A DNA stretch of 21,116 bases. Source: Opitutales bacterium (GTDB lineage Bacteria; Verrucomicrobiota; Verrucomicrobiia; Opitutales; Opitutaceae). The notes beneath the pieces were generated by a model. The model did no database searches. It worked only from the letters and a program-made list of their open reading frames with translations, and was not told the origin of the DNA. The position numbers were made by a program, and so were the translations under genes. Within the stretch, counting starts at the first letter, position 1; each line of letters opens with the position of its first letter. Shown here piece by piece: positions 13,199 to 21,116 of this stretch. The stretch spans positions 1 through 21,116 of the forward strand of contig JAJFLS010000234.1 of the NCBI GenBank assembly GCA_021772595.1. The letters are read 5' to 3'.

Positions 13199-14518
13199 CT
13201 ACTCCAAAAATCCTCTCACGTCCCCAAGAGACCGATACAGTTTCAATCGAGCCAGGCCGTGCTGATACTTCGCCTCCACGACATTGTCGTTCGCGTCCGC
13301 CAGCTTGCTTTGCGCTTCGATCAATTCCCGATTGTCTCCCAGTCCCTCTTCGTAACGGATCCGCGCCAACTCCAACTCTTCCACAGCCAGCTCCAAACTC
13401 AGCTCAGCAGCCTCGACCTGCGCCGAACGCGAGTCCGTATCTCGATACGCGATACGTGTCTCCGATTCGATCATTGTCTTCATCGACTGAATACGGTATT
13501 CCTGTTCTCTCAAGCGCGATTTCGCCAGATGTTTTTCCGCCTTGATGTTTCCGCTCTCGAATATCGGAACCGATACTCCGATTCCCACTCGCCAGTTCTC
13601 TTGCTCATCTCCGTCTAGCAACTCTTCGCCGATGTAGCCCCACTCGCCTTGAAGCCCAAGCGAAGGCAAGCGTTTGAAGTTCGCCGCTTTCGTTTCGAGG
13701 ACATTTCTTCTCAGCTGATTCTCCGCCTGACGGTACTCGGGACGTCCTTCAACCGCTTGCTCCGCCAGAACTTCCGGACCCTGCGACACGGAGTCGGGAA
13801 TCGGAGACGCCGACAAATCCAGCTCCGATTCGAGCGGCTTGTTCAAAATCCGCTTGATAGCGTAGCCCGATTCCGCGATCGCCGTTTCCTGCTGAAGTTT
13901 AGATTGCTTCTCCAGCGCGAGCTGAGCCCGGGCTCTCGTCTGATCGATTTTCGGACCGACCCCCGATTCGTAGAAAGCATTCGCCTGATCGAGCGCAACC
14001 TGGACCCGCTCTATATTCGATTCGATCACCCGCATCCGTTCGAGATTTCGCATATGTGACAAGCAAAGCTGCGCCGTCGCCTCCAAAATATCCTGCACCG
14101 CCGTTTCGTATTCGAGCTTCGCCACTTCGACTCCCTGCTTCGCCGCGAGATAGGTGGCTATCGAAACCGGATTGAAAAACTCGTACTGCGCCACGATCTT
14201 CGCGTCGAAACTGTTGAAGTGGATCGAATCCACGAAGCCCTCGCCCGTATCGAAATCAGGAATCCCGAACGACGACATCGCTCGCCCTTGCGAAGCTTGG
14301 AGGTTCACCGAAGGCCGCGTCGACGAACGGTCGCGCAGCGCGAATTGGCGGGACTGTTCTACTTGCTCGAGGCCTGCCCGCAAATCGAGATTACCTTCCT
14401 CCACCATTTCCAGCGCCTCTGCGATGGTCAGATTGATCACTTCGCAACGCCCCGAAATCACCCCAAAAGCGATAGCCAAACACCCGATCAGCAGACTGCA
14501 TTTCCTCCAATGATTCAT
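13199..14518 (-). CDS. TolC-family outer-membrane efflux protein
   Basis: A 439-residue TolC/OEP-family protein, the outer-membrane channel of tripartite efflux or type I secretion systems. A signal peptide covers about residues 1-25. Mature sequence opens with INLTIAEALEMVEEGNLDLR, the classic TolC start, followed by two structural repeats of long helices plus short barrel strands: first about 30-215 (ARAQLALEKQSKLQQE), second about 240-435 with RPEYRQAENQLRRN, WRVGIGVSVPIFESGNIKAE (the P-I-F motif before the second helix pair) and RYEEGLGDNRELIEAQSKL near the end. Length is normal. No inner-membrane pump or periplasmic adaptor gene is next to it, so its partners lie elsewhere. Stop TAG at 13199; the gap to maf is 231 bp and holds a REPIN, so co-transcription with maf is uncertain. 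Confidence 0.9.
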   Translation of the reverse strand: MNHWRKCSLLIGCLAIAFGVISGRCEVINLTIAEALEMVEEGNLDLRAGLEQVEQSRQFALRDRSSTRPSVNLQASQGRAMSSFGIPDFDTGEGFVDSIHFNSFDAKIVAQYEFFNPVSIATYLAAKQGVEVAKLEYETAVQDILEATAQLCLSHMRNLERMRVIESNIERVQVALDQANAFYESGVGPKIDQTRARAQLALEKQSKLQQETAIAESGYAIKRILNKPLESELDLSASPIPDSVSQGPEVLAEQAVEGRPEYRQAENQLRRNVLETKAANFKRLPSLGLQGEWGYIGEELLDGDEQENWRVGIGVSVPIFESGNIKAEKHLAKSRLREQEYRIQSMKTMIESETRIAYRDTDSRSAQVEAAELSLELAVEELELARIRYEEGLGDNRELIEAQSKLADANDNVVEAKYQHGLARLKLYRSLGDVRGFLE

Positions 14519-14583
14519 CCCGAACCTAAATAGATCGCCTCCCCCTCAAGGCAACCCCGACTTTCAAGTTTCGAAGCTAGCTA

Positions 14584-14652
14584 CTGTAGCCGCGATCGCT
14601 GATCGCGGAATATTCATTGTCGACAAACCGCGATCAACGATCGCGGCTACAG
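14584..14652. repeat. REPIN subfamily C
   Basis: Head-out pair: CTGTAGCCGCGATCGC at the left, mirrored by GATCGCGGCTACAG at the right end (14639-14652). Inner hairpin CCGCGATC-GCT-GATCGCGG in the left arm; the right arm has AAC for the loop. Second copy of the subfamily at 11085-11154. It lies in the divergent spacer between the TolC-family and NAD+ synthetase genes. Confidence 0.85.
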
Positions 14653-14661
14653 GGAGCCAAG

Positions 14662-14736
14662 TGTAGGAGCCTGCTTGCAGGCGATTCTCCACGCCATTCC
14701 CCTGGTCCCGAAATCGCCTGCAAGCAGGCTTCTACA
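14662..14736. repeat. REPIN subfamily D
   Basis: 25-bp arms at 14662-14686 and 14712-14736 with one mismatch. Outward TGTAGGAG/TGTAGAAG head, inner GCCTGC-TT-GCAGGC hairpin. It lies 9 bp from the preceding subfamily-C element, so two different elements sit back to back. With it, the 312-bp gap from 14519 to 14830 is mostly repeat; the last 90 bp are an AC-rich leader with no clear promoter. Confidence 0.85.
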
Positions 14737-14830
14737 ATTGCTCCAACCAATAACCTCATCCCCAAAACCTAACACCTAATTCTAATCCTTGCCCTTTAAC
14801 TCCCCACTTGTTCTCTTCGAAAGCTTCCGT

Positions 14831-16468
14831 ATGAAAATCGGCTTAGCCCAGATAAACACCACCGTAGGCGACCTTCAAAACAACGAAGCTCGCATCGTGG
14901 ACGCCTATCAAGACCTCGCCGCTCAAGGCGCCGATTGGGTCGTCTTCCCCGAACTCGTGGTCACCGGCTACCCGCCCCGAGACCTCCTTTTCAAGCAGAA
15001 CTTCGTGCCGGACAATATCGCGACCGCCAAACGCATCGCCGCCCGCATCACCGGTACCCCTGCCATTTTCGGATTCGTACACATCAATGAAAACGATTCC
15101 GGCCGCCATTTCTACAATGCCGCCGCCGTTTGCTTCGACGGCAAGATCCAACACGTTTCCCGGAAATGCCTCCTCCCCACCTACGACGTCTTCGATGAAG
15201 ACCGCTACTTCGAGGCCGCGCAGGAGCCCACAGTTTTCGAATACGAAGGCCGAAAAATCGCCGTAACGATCTGCGAAGACATTTGGACCCATCCCGAAAT
15301 CTCCAGCAGTCGCCGCTACACCGTCGCCCCCATCGAGACACTGAAGCCTCAATCGCTCGACCTGCACTTCAACCTCTCCGCTAGCCCTTGGCACATCGAC
15401 AAATCGATCCAGCGCCAAAAGCTGATCGCCGACACCGCCACCGCGATCGGCTGTCCCACGGTCTACGTCAACGCGATCGGCGGAAATGACGAACTCGTCT
15501 TCGACGGCCGCAGCATGGCCTCCAACCCCCAAGGCGAAATCATCGCCGGACTCGCCGGATTCGCAGAAGACTGCCGCGTCATCGACCTGAATTCCAATAA
15601 CGAAATTGCCTCGACCTTCGAGCAACCCGAAATGCAGGACATCGAAGATGCGCTCGTGTTAGGCCTTCGCGATTACGTGCATAAAAGTGGCTTCAAAAAA
15701 GCGCTCCTCGGCCTCAGCGGCGGCATCGACTCCGCCGTCACCGCCACCATCGCCGTAAAAGCGCTCGGCAAGGAAAACGTGACCGGCATCGCCTTGCCCT
15801 CCGAGATTTCATCCGACCACAGCAAGAACGACGCTCGCGACCTCGCCGAAAATCTCGACATCGAATTCCACATGATTCCCATCGCCGACGTGGTCAAGGA
15901 ATCCGAAGCCGCCCTCGCCCCGCTTATCGGAGACTCCAGTCGCGATGTCACCGAAGAAAACATACAAGCTCGCGCCCGCGGTCTCCTCCTTATGGCGCTC
16001 TCCAACAAGTTCGGAGCGCTCCTGCTCACCACCGGAAACAAGAGCGAGCTTTCCGTCGGCTATTGCACACTCTACGGCGACATGTGCGGAGGCCTCGCTG
16101 TCATCTCCGACTTGCCGAAAATTAAAGTATTCGAATTGGCCCGACACATGAATCGCGATCGCGAGATCATTCCCGTCAACACCATCGAAAAACCGCCCTC
16201 CGCTGAACTCCGGCCAGACCAGAAAGACGAAGACAGCCTTCCGCCCTACGACATCCTCGACGGCATCCTCAAAACCTACGTCGAAGAAGGGCTTTCCACC
16301 AAAGACATTATCGCCCTCGGCTACGAACCCGACGTAGTCAAAGACATCATACGCAAAGTCGATCTAAACGAATACAAACGCAAACAAGCCGCCCCCGGCC
16401 TAAAACTCACCCCCCTAGCTTTCGGCGTCGGCCGCCGAATCCCAATTGTTCAGAAATATATATCGTAG
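14831..16468 (+). CDS. nadE: Glutamine-dependent NAD+ synthetase
   Basis: A 545-residue two-domain enzyme making NAD+ from deamido-NAD+ with ATP and glutamine, the last step of NAD biosynthesis, in the cytoplasm. Residues about 1-260 are the nitrilase-type glutaminase domain with the full triad E41 (FPELVVTGYPPRD), K112 (SRKCLLPTYDVFDE) and C148 (TICEDIW). Residues about 270-545 are the synthetase domain with the ATP pyrophosphatase P-loop LSGGIDSA (S296-A302), EENIQARARG at 376-385, and TTGNKSELSVGYCTLYGDM at 400-418. Length fits the bacterial fused form of about 540 residues. I chose the ATG at 14831, which gives the standard MKIGLAQIN start; a TTG at 14789 would add 14 non-conserved residues. 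hemL follows after 125 bp. Confidence 0.96.
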   Translation: MKIGLAQINTTVGDLQNNEARIVDAYQDLAAQGADWVVFPELVVTGYPPRDLLFKQNFVPDNIATAKRIAARITGTPAIFGFVHINENDSGRHFYNAAAVCFDGKIQHVSRKCLLPTYDVFDEDRYFEAAQEPTVFEYEGRKIAVTICEDIWTHPEISSSRRYTVAPIETLKPQSLDLHFNLSASPWHIDKSIQRQKLIADTATAIGCPTVYVNAIGGNDELVFDGRSMASNPQGEIIAGLAGFAEDCRVIDLNSNNEIASTFEQPEMQDIEDALVLGLRDYVHKSGFKKALLGLSGGIDSAVTATIAVKALGKENVTGIALPSEISSDHSKNDARDLAENLDIEFHMIPIADVVKESEAALAPLIGDSSRDVTEENIQARARGLLLMALSNKFGALLLTTGNKSELSVGYCTLYGDMCGGLAVISDLPKIKVFELARHMNRDREIIPVNTIEKPPSAELRPDQKDEDSLPPYDILDGILKTYVEEGLSTKDIIALGYEPDVVKDIIRKVDLNEYKRKQAAPGLKLTPLAFGVGRRIPIVQKYIS

Positions 16469-16593
16469 GCGGCGCGGAAAGCGCCAGCTGTTTAGCATGT
16501 AGCTATTTAGTCCATAGCCTCAACTCGTCCGCTACAGACCATCAACCTAATCCTCCTACAAACCTAAACACCTACCACCTAAAAGCCTTCTCC

Positions 16594-17874
<1,281 letters not shown>

Positions 17875-17899
17875 CCAGCAGTAAGCCGTCGGTTTCATT

Positions 17900-17930
17900 T
17901 TAACCACGGAGCAAAAGAGGCATGGAGGGT
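17900..17930. repeat. Short 9-nt-periodic ACCACGGAG-type repeat
   Basis: ACCACGGAG, CAAAAGAGG and CATGGAGGG follow each other in 9-base steps downstream of hemL. The run resembles degenerate intergenic repeats of the AACCACGGA type and may be unrelated to the 13131-13160 repeat. Weak evidence. Confidence 0.3.
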
Positions 17931-17948
17931 GTTAAAAAAGTCGGAATC

Positions 17949-18026
17949 GTAGGGGCGTCGCTTGCGCCGACCGCAGAAGCAGCTCAATTCTCAACCGACG
18001 CGGATCGCCGCAAGCGACACCCCTAC
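17949..18026. repeat. REPIN subfamily E
   Basis: Head-out pair with GTAGGGGCGTCGCTTGCG at the left (from 17949) and CGCAAGCGACACCCCTAC at the right (to 18026). Inner hairpin CGC-TT-GCG in each arm. Sits between the convergent hemL and lyase genes in the 205-bp gap 17875-18079, which holds no other gene. Only copy of this subfamily here. Confidence 0.8.
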
Positions 18027-18079
18027 AAGAAAATGAAGCTTAATCATTCATTTTCAACGCCCACCAAGCCCCCGGGATC

Positions 18080-20155
18080 CTATATTTGAATTGCAGGTAC
18101 TAACTCCGTATCCAATATCCTACAGCTGGCGGAAGCAGTTACAGCCTTGAGAGCCACACCAATATCGTCCGTCGATGATGTGAACGTGATCTCCGTAGTC
18201 GGATCTTCGCTACGACCAAGACATAACGCCGTGACAATTGTCGTCGCCATAGTGGGCTCGCTTTTCACTGATACAAATGGATGTTTGACCGCTCTATCTT
18301 CGGGAATAGGCAGACGATCCGTTTCCACAGAAAACGTGTCTCTACAAAACGTTCGAGCCTGAGCGAATCCTCCGGGGCGCCGAATCTCGAAGTGATCATT
18401 TCCCGTGCTCAGCTCGCAAGCTCCATCCCAATTGTCTCCGAAAAACCGAGCCTCGATTTTGGACGGCGTCTTCCATTTGGAGACGCGATCGACCACTACG
18501 ACGGCAGGCAAATCAAAGAAAACGATAATCGAACGAACCACGCTTTGTACCTCCACATTGGCCACTCGATACGCGTGAGTCGCATCGCTGGTGAAATACG
18601 AATAGCCGCTGCCCTCGCCTCGGTCGACGATTCGCGCCTGGGCGATTGTCGAGTTCGTTCCCTCCACGCCATTATGATAAAGGTGGCCTTCGCCATCGAT
18701 CAGGATCGCGCTATGCCCTGCCGTCGTACGCATCATCCATGACGGGTCTGAAAACGCGTAGGGCGGCCGGACCGGATCGACGATTAGCTGCTCCCGGTAG
18801 CATTTGACGATTAGACTGTTGCGATCCGCATGCTCGTGATTCCATCCGACGCCGCTGCGTAAACTGACCACTAAATCGTCGGCTTTGTAGCCGGTACGAG
18901 CAACCACCCAATCGAGATCGGAATACCAAGTCTTCACCGTCTCGGCCGGCGGAATCGCAGGCACGGAATCATCAAAGAAAATCAGCGACCAGAAGCTGTG
19001 CTGCGCCCCGAGGTTGTCGCCGAACCATTGCGCCGCGCCATCTCGAAACTCGCGAGCCGCCCAGAACGGAAGCGCCGAACGGTATTCGGGACGAGAACTT
19101 CTAGCCGCGTCACGATACCTGCCATTGTCGCCAATATTGACCACCTCGTACGGATTCTCCGCGGTGGCCATACTCATGTTGAGCATGAATCGGACATTTC
19201 CGACCCAATTGATTCCCGAGCCCAGATCCATCACTCCGGTCTGCTTGAGAGCCGCGAGTGCGAAAAAAATGCTTTCGGAAGTGTAGTTCCCGTAGTGCAA
19301 GCCTTCCCCGTACGAGCCATCGGGCATGTAGACATCTTCGAATACCTCCATGCTGAAAATCGCCATTTCCAACCAGCGTTCCATTTCAGGATTCGCTTCG
19401 CCCCACGCTCCAATCGCGGCCGAGCCGATCGCCAAGGCTCCCGCCGGGGCCGCGCGAAGATTGATGGTTTGCGTGATTTCCGGACGACGCGTGCTATCGT
19501 TAGGAAAAGCCGATCGCTCGGAGTAGTAGTCGCTTTCCGGATTGATGGACCACCCGATCGTCTCGCGCGGATGACGGACATTGTGGAGTCCGACGTAGCA
19601 CGGCTCGCATCCGCGCTCCCCGATCACGCTCAGCCAAGACTGGCGCTCTTTGGAAGCCACGTAATCGCCGAGCCAATCAATCGCGCAAGAAACCGCGATG
19701 GTTGCAGCTGGCGCGCGTTGCACTCCCACGACCTTGTCTCCGCCCTCCAGAAAAAAGTCCCAGTACGGAAAACGCATGAGCGTGCGAGCGGACTCTACAG
19801 AAAGCTCGGCCGCATCCCTGTCACCAGTCATCAGATACAAAAAAGCCATTTCTTGCGCCGTCTCGCCAACCCGTCGAATATCGCTCCGGTGCCCGGTCAG
19901 GTTTACCTCCGAGCGGAGAAACGTCCGCTCCGCGTCACGGTCCAGAGCGAGCATATTCTCTCGCAGCTCCGCGAACCGAGTGTCCTTCGAAAAATTCCGC
20001 CGCAAGCGCGGAAGGTCTTCCGCAGAAAAAAACAGTCGCGGCCCAGAGCCCTGCTTTTTGACAGGGACCTTGAATGCCAGATTATCGCCGCTTGCGACGA
20101 GCGTTAGCACGGGCGAAACCGCTAGCAGTTTTAGAATATCACGGCGCGAAAACAA
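18080..20155 (-). CDS. Tat-exported heparinase II/III-family polysaccharide lyase
   Basis: A 691-residue protein with a twin-arginine signal, SRRDILKLLAVSPVLTLVAS at 3-22, so it is probably exported folded. Residues about 40-400 form an alpha/alpha-toroid-like helical domain (RVGETAQEMAFLYLMTGD, DGSYGEGLHYGNYT at 279-292, IGDNGRYRDAARSS at 341-354). From about 410 there is a heparinase II/III-like beta-sandwich opening with WVVARTGY and carrying the hallmark GWNHEHADRNSLIV at 437-450 (H440, H442, D444), then TTAGHSAILIDGEG. Family members cleave uronic-acid polysaccharides by beta-elimination. Start: no ATG is in frame before residue 68, so initiation is probably at the TTG at 20155, directly before the Tat motif. 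The sulfatase lies 99 bp upstream on the same strand, suggesting a sulfated glycan substrate. Family call confident; exact PL family and substrate not. Confidence 0.87.
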   Translation of the reverse strand: MFSRRDILKLLAVSPVLTLVASGDNLAFKVPVKKQGSGPRLFFSAEDLPRLRRNFSKDTRFAELRENMLALDRDAERTFLRSEVNLTGHRSDIRRVGETAQEMAFLYLMTGDRDAAELSVESARTLMRFPYWDFFLEGGDKVVGVQRAPAATIAVSCAIDWLGDYVASKERQSWLSVIGERGCEPCYVGLHNVRHPRETIGWSINPESDYYSERSAFPNDSTRRPEITQTINLRAAPAGALAIGSAAIGAWGEANPEMERWLEMAIFSMEVFEDVYMPDGSYGEGLHYGNYTSESIFFALAALKQTGVMDLGSGINWVGNVRFMLNMSMATAENPYEVVNIGDNGRYRDAARSSRPEYRSALPFWAAREFRDGAAQWFGDNLGAQHSFWSLIFFDDSVPAIPPAETVKTWYSDLDWVVARTGYKADDLVVSLRSGVGWNHEHADRNSLIVKCYREQLIVDPVRPPYAFSDPSWMMRTTAGHSAILIDGEGHLYHNGVEGTNSTIAQARIVDRGEGSGYSYFTSDATHAYRVANVEVQSVVRSIIVFFDLPAVVVVDRVSKWKTPSKIEARFFGDNWDGACELSTGNDHFEIRRPGGFAQARTFCRDTFSVETDRLPIPEDRAVKHPFVSVKSEPTMATTIVTALCLGRSEDPTTEITFTSSTDDIGVALKAVTASASCRILDTELVPAIQI

Positions 20156-20254
20156 AATAAAATCAGGGGTTAAGGTTGGGACTAAGAGAACTGCAAATCT
20201 AAGAGAGATCGATGCCGCCGTAGAGCGCTAAGTCATTCTACCGTAAATTCTCAA

Positions 20255-21116
20255 TCAATGCTTTTCCCAGGCGGCTCTTTTTATCACGGGATTGTGGTCC
20301 GGGTAGATTCGGTTGAATTCATCCTCCACGATCTTCGGATTGCCGCGATTTCGGTAGGCTCGCAACAAGGGATCGCCGCTCGATTTCATTCGATTACCGA
20401 TATTCTTTCGCATCGCTTGCAACTGAGTTTTGAATTCCGGCGAATCCGCGAGGTTGTTGAGACATCCGGGATCATTCTCCAGATCGTAGAGCTCTTCGAC
20501 TTCCCGGTAACGGTACATATTCACTCGGGCCAAAACCGCTGGATCTCCCTCCGCTGCGGCCTCCATCGTTCTCATAACCGCTTGCTCGTTGTTGTTTCTA
20601 TAATAGTATCCATCGCGACGCCACATATTATAGATGTATCCATACTTCTTATTCTGAATGCAGCGCATCGGGATCGCCGCGCCATCGACTTTCGAGTCAA
20701 TCTGCGTGAAAACGTAGTCGCGACCGGAATCACTGGCTTCGCCGTTGAAAACGGAAAGAAGCGATCGGCCATCCGTCTTTTTGAGAGGCTCCATCCCCAA
20801 CGCATCGAGTACAGTGGGAAAAAAATCCACTCCGGCGGCCAGACTATCATTCTGCACTCCAGCCTTCACGACGCCCGGCCACTGCACGAGCAACGGCGTT
20901 CGCGTGCTGGCTAAGTACGTATTGCATTTAGCGAACGGCGTGGCCATTCCGTTGTCTGACAGAAAGACGATAAGCGTATTCTCGCGAAAGCCGGACTCGT
21001 CGAGAGCCTGCATTACTTTTCCGAACGTATCGTCCATTCGCTTGGTTGAATTGTAATAGTGGGACAGCGGTACCCGTATTCCGGGTACATCCGGCAGATG
21101 CGAGGGAACTGTGACC
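20255..21116 (-). CDS. Sulfatase, C-terminal part (5' partial at right edge)
   Basis: The frame stays open to the right edge, giving 286 residues of a type I (S1) sulfatase that removes sulfate esters or N-sulfates. Visible: VTVPSHLPDVPGIRVPLSHYYNSTKRMDDTFGKV..., the usual P-x-x-L-P-D-x-P...Y-x-x-S-x-x-x-x-D motif, then LIVFLSDNGM with the metal-ligand D-N pair, PFAKCNTYLASTRTPLLVQW, AAGVDFFPTVLDALG, DGRSLL and, near the end, ELYDLENDPGCLNNLADSPE. The GMATPFAKCNTY stretch resembles sulfamidase-like (N-sulfoglucosamine sulfohydrolase) sulfatases, a tentative subfamily guess. The catalytic Cys/Ser of the C-x-P-S-R motif is beyond the window, so activity cannot be judged. The ATG at 21037 is internal. 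The 99 bp after its stop lead to the lyase gene, so they probably form an operon. Confidence 0.9.
   Translation of the reverse strand, partial: VTVPSHLPDVPGIRVPLSHYYNSTKRMDDTFGKVMQALDESGFRENTLIVFLSDNGMATPFAKCNTYLASTRTPLLVQWPGVVKAGVQNDSLAAGVDFFPTVLDALGMEPLKKTDGRSLLSVFNGEASDSGRDYVFTQIDSKVDGAAIPMRCIQNKKYGYIYNMWRRDGYYYRNNNEQAVMRTMEAAAEGDPAVLARVNMYRYREVEELYDLENDPGCLNNLADSPEFKTQLQAMRKNIGNRMKSSGDPLLRAYRNRGNPKIVEDEFNRIYPDHNPVIKRAAWEKH

Noticed and set aside
14843..15625. 260-codon open frame on - strand opposite nadE
   Set aside because: Gly/Asp/Val-rich translation typical of the reverse of a GC-biased gene; nadE on the other strand has the complete catalytic triad.
16471..16485. Intrinsic terminator after nadE
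   Set aside because: The GGCGC/GCGCC stem has only 5 bp and there is no T-tract after it.
18998..20107. 369-codon open frame on + strand opposite the lyase gene
   Set aside because: It is antisense to a clear heparinase-family gene, has Arg/Ser/His-rich shadow composition and no recognisable motif.

Overview
The window looks like chromosomal DNA of a Gram-negative, probably marine bacterium of the Verrucomicrobiota (Opitutia/Puniceicoccales, Pelagicoccus-like). This is an inference from three things: Verrucomicrobia-style TonB/TolA-like proteins, a sulfatase next to a heparinase-type lyase, and almost no recognisable Shine-Dalgarno sequences. No rRNA, tRNA, CRISPR array, phage or insertion sequence was seen.

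Region 1 (1-8388, all +) is one long gene train: exbD (cut by the left edge), a tonB-type transducer, a TPR protein, two small membrane-anchored coiled-coil proteins, a TonB-dependent outer-membrane receptor, a periplasmic YfiR-family protein, and a hybrid histidine kinase with a YfiN-like (CHASE8-type) sensor region. Most junctions overlap or are under 50 bp. Read together, it looks like a trans-envelope system: a dedicated proton-driven TonB motor, an outer-membrane receptor, a periplasmic adaptor and an inner-membrane kinase. It is the most interesting unit here.

Region 2 (8389-9927) holds a two-gene operon, an SRPBCC-fold protein and a DUF3313-type lipoprotein, followed by a cluster of inverted repeats.

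Region 3 (9951-14518, all -), in order of transcription, holds a TolC-family outer-membrane protein, a Maf nucleotide pyrophosphatase, a second long TonB/TolA-like protein and a secreted ThuA-domain protein.

Region 4 (14831-17874, +) holds two housekeeping genes, glutamine-dependent NAD+ synthetase and glutamate-1-semialdehyde aminomutase (hemL).

Region 5 (18080-21116, -) holds a sulfatase (N-terminus beyond the right edge) followed by a Tat-exported heparinase II/III-like lyase, a likely sulfated-polysaccharide degradation pair.

Scattered between genes are eight paired inverted repeats. Each arm starts with an outward-facing GTAG followed by a short hairpin, which is the architecture of REP/REPIN elements mobilised by RAYT transposases. 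They fall into at least five sequence subfamilies. One has become the last 21 codons and the stop of the TPR gene, and another sits 29 bp upstream of maf.
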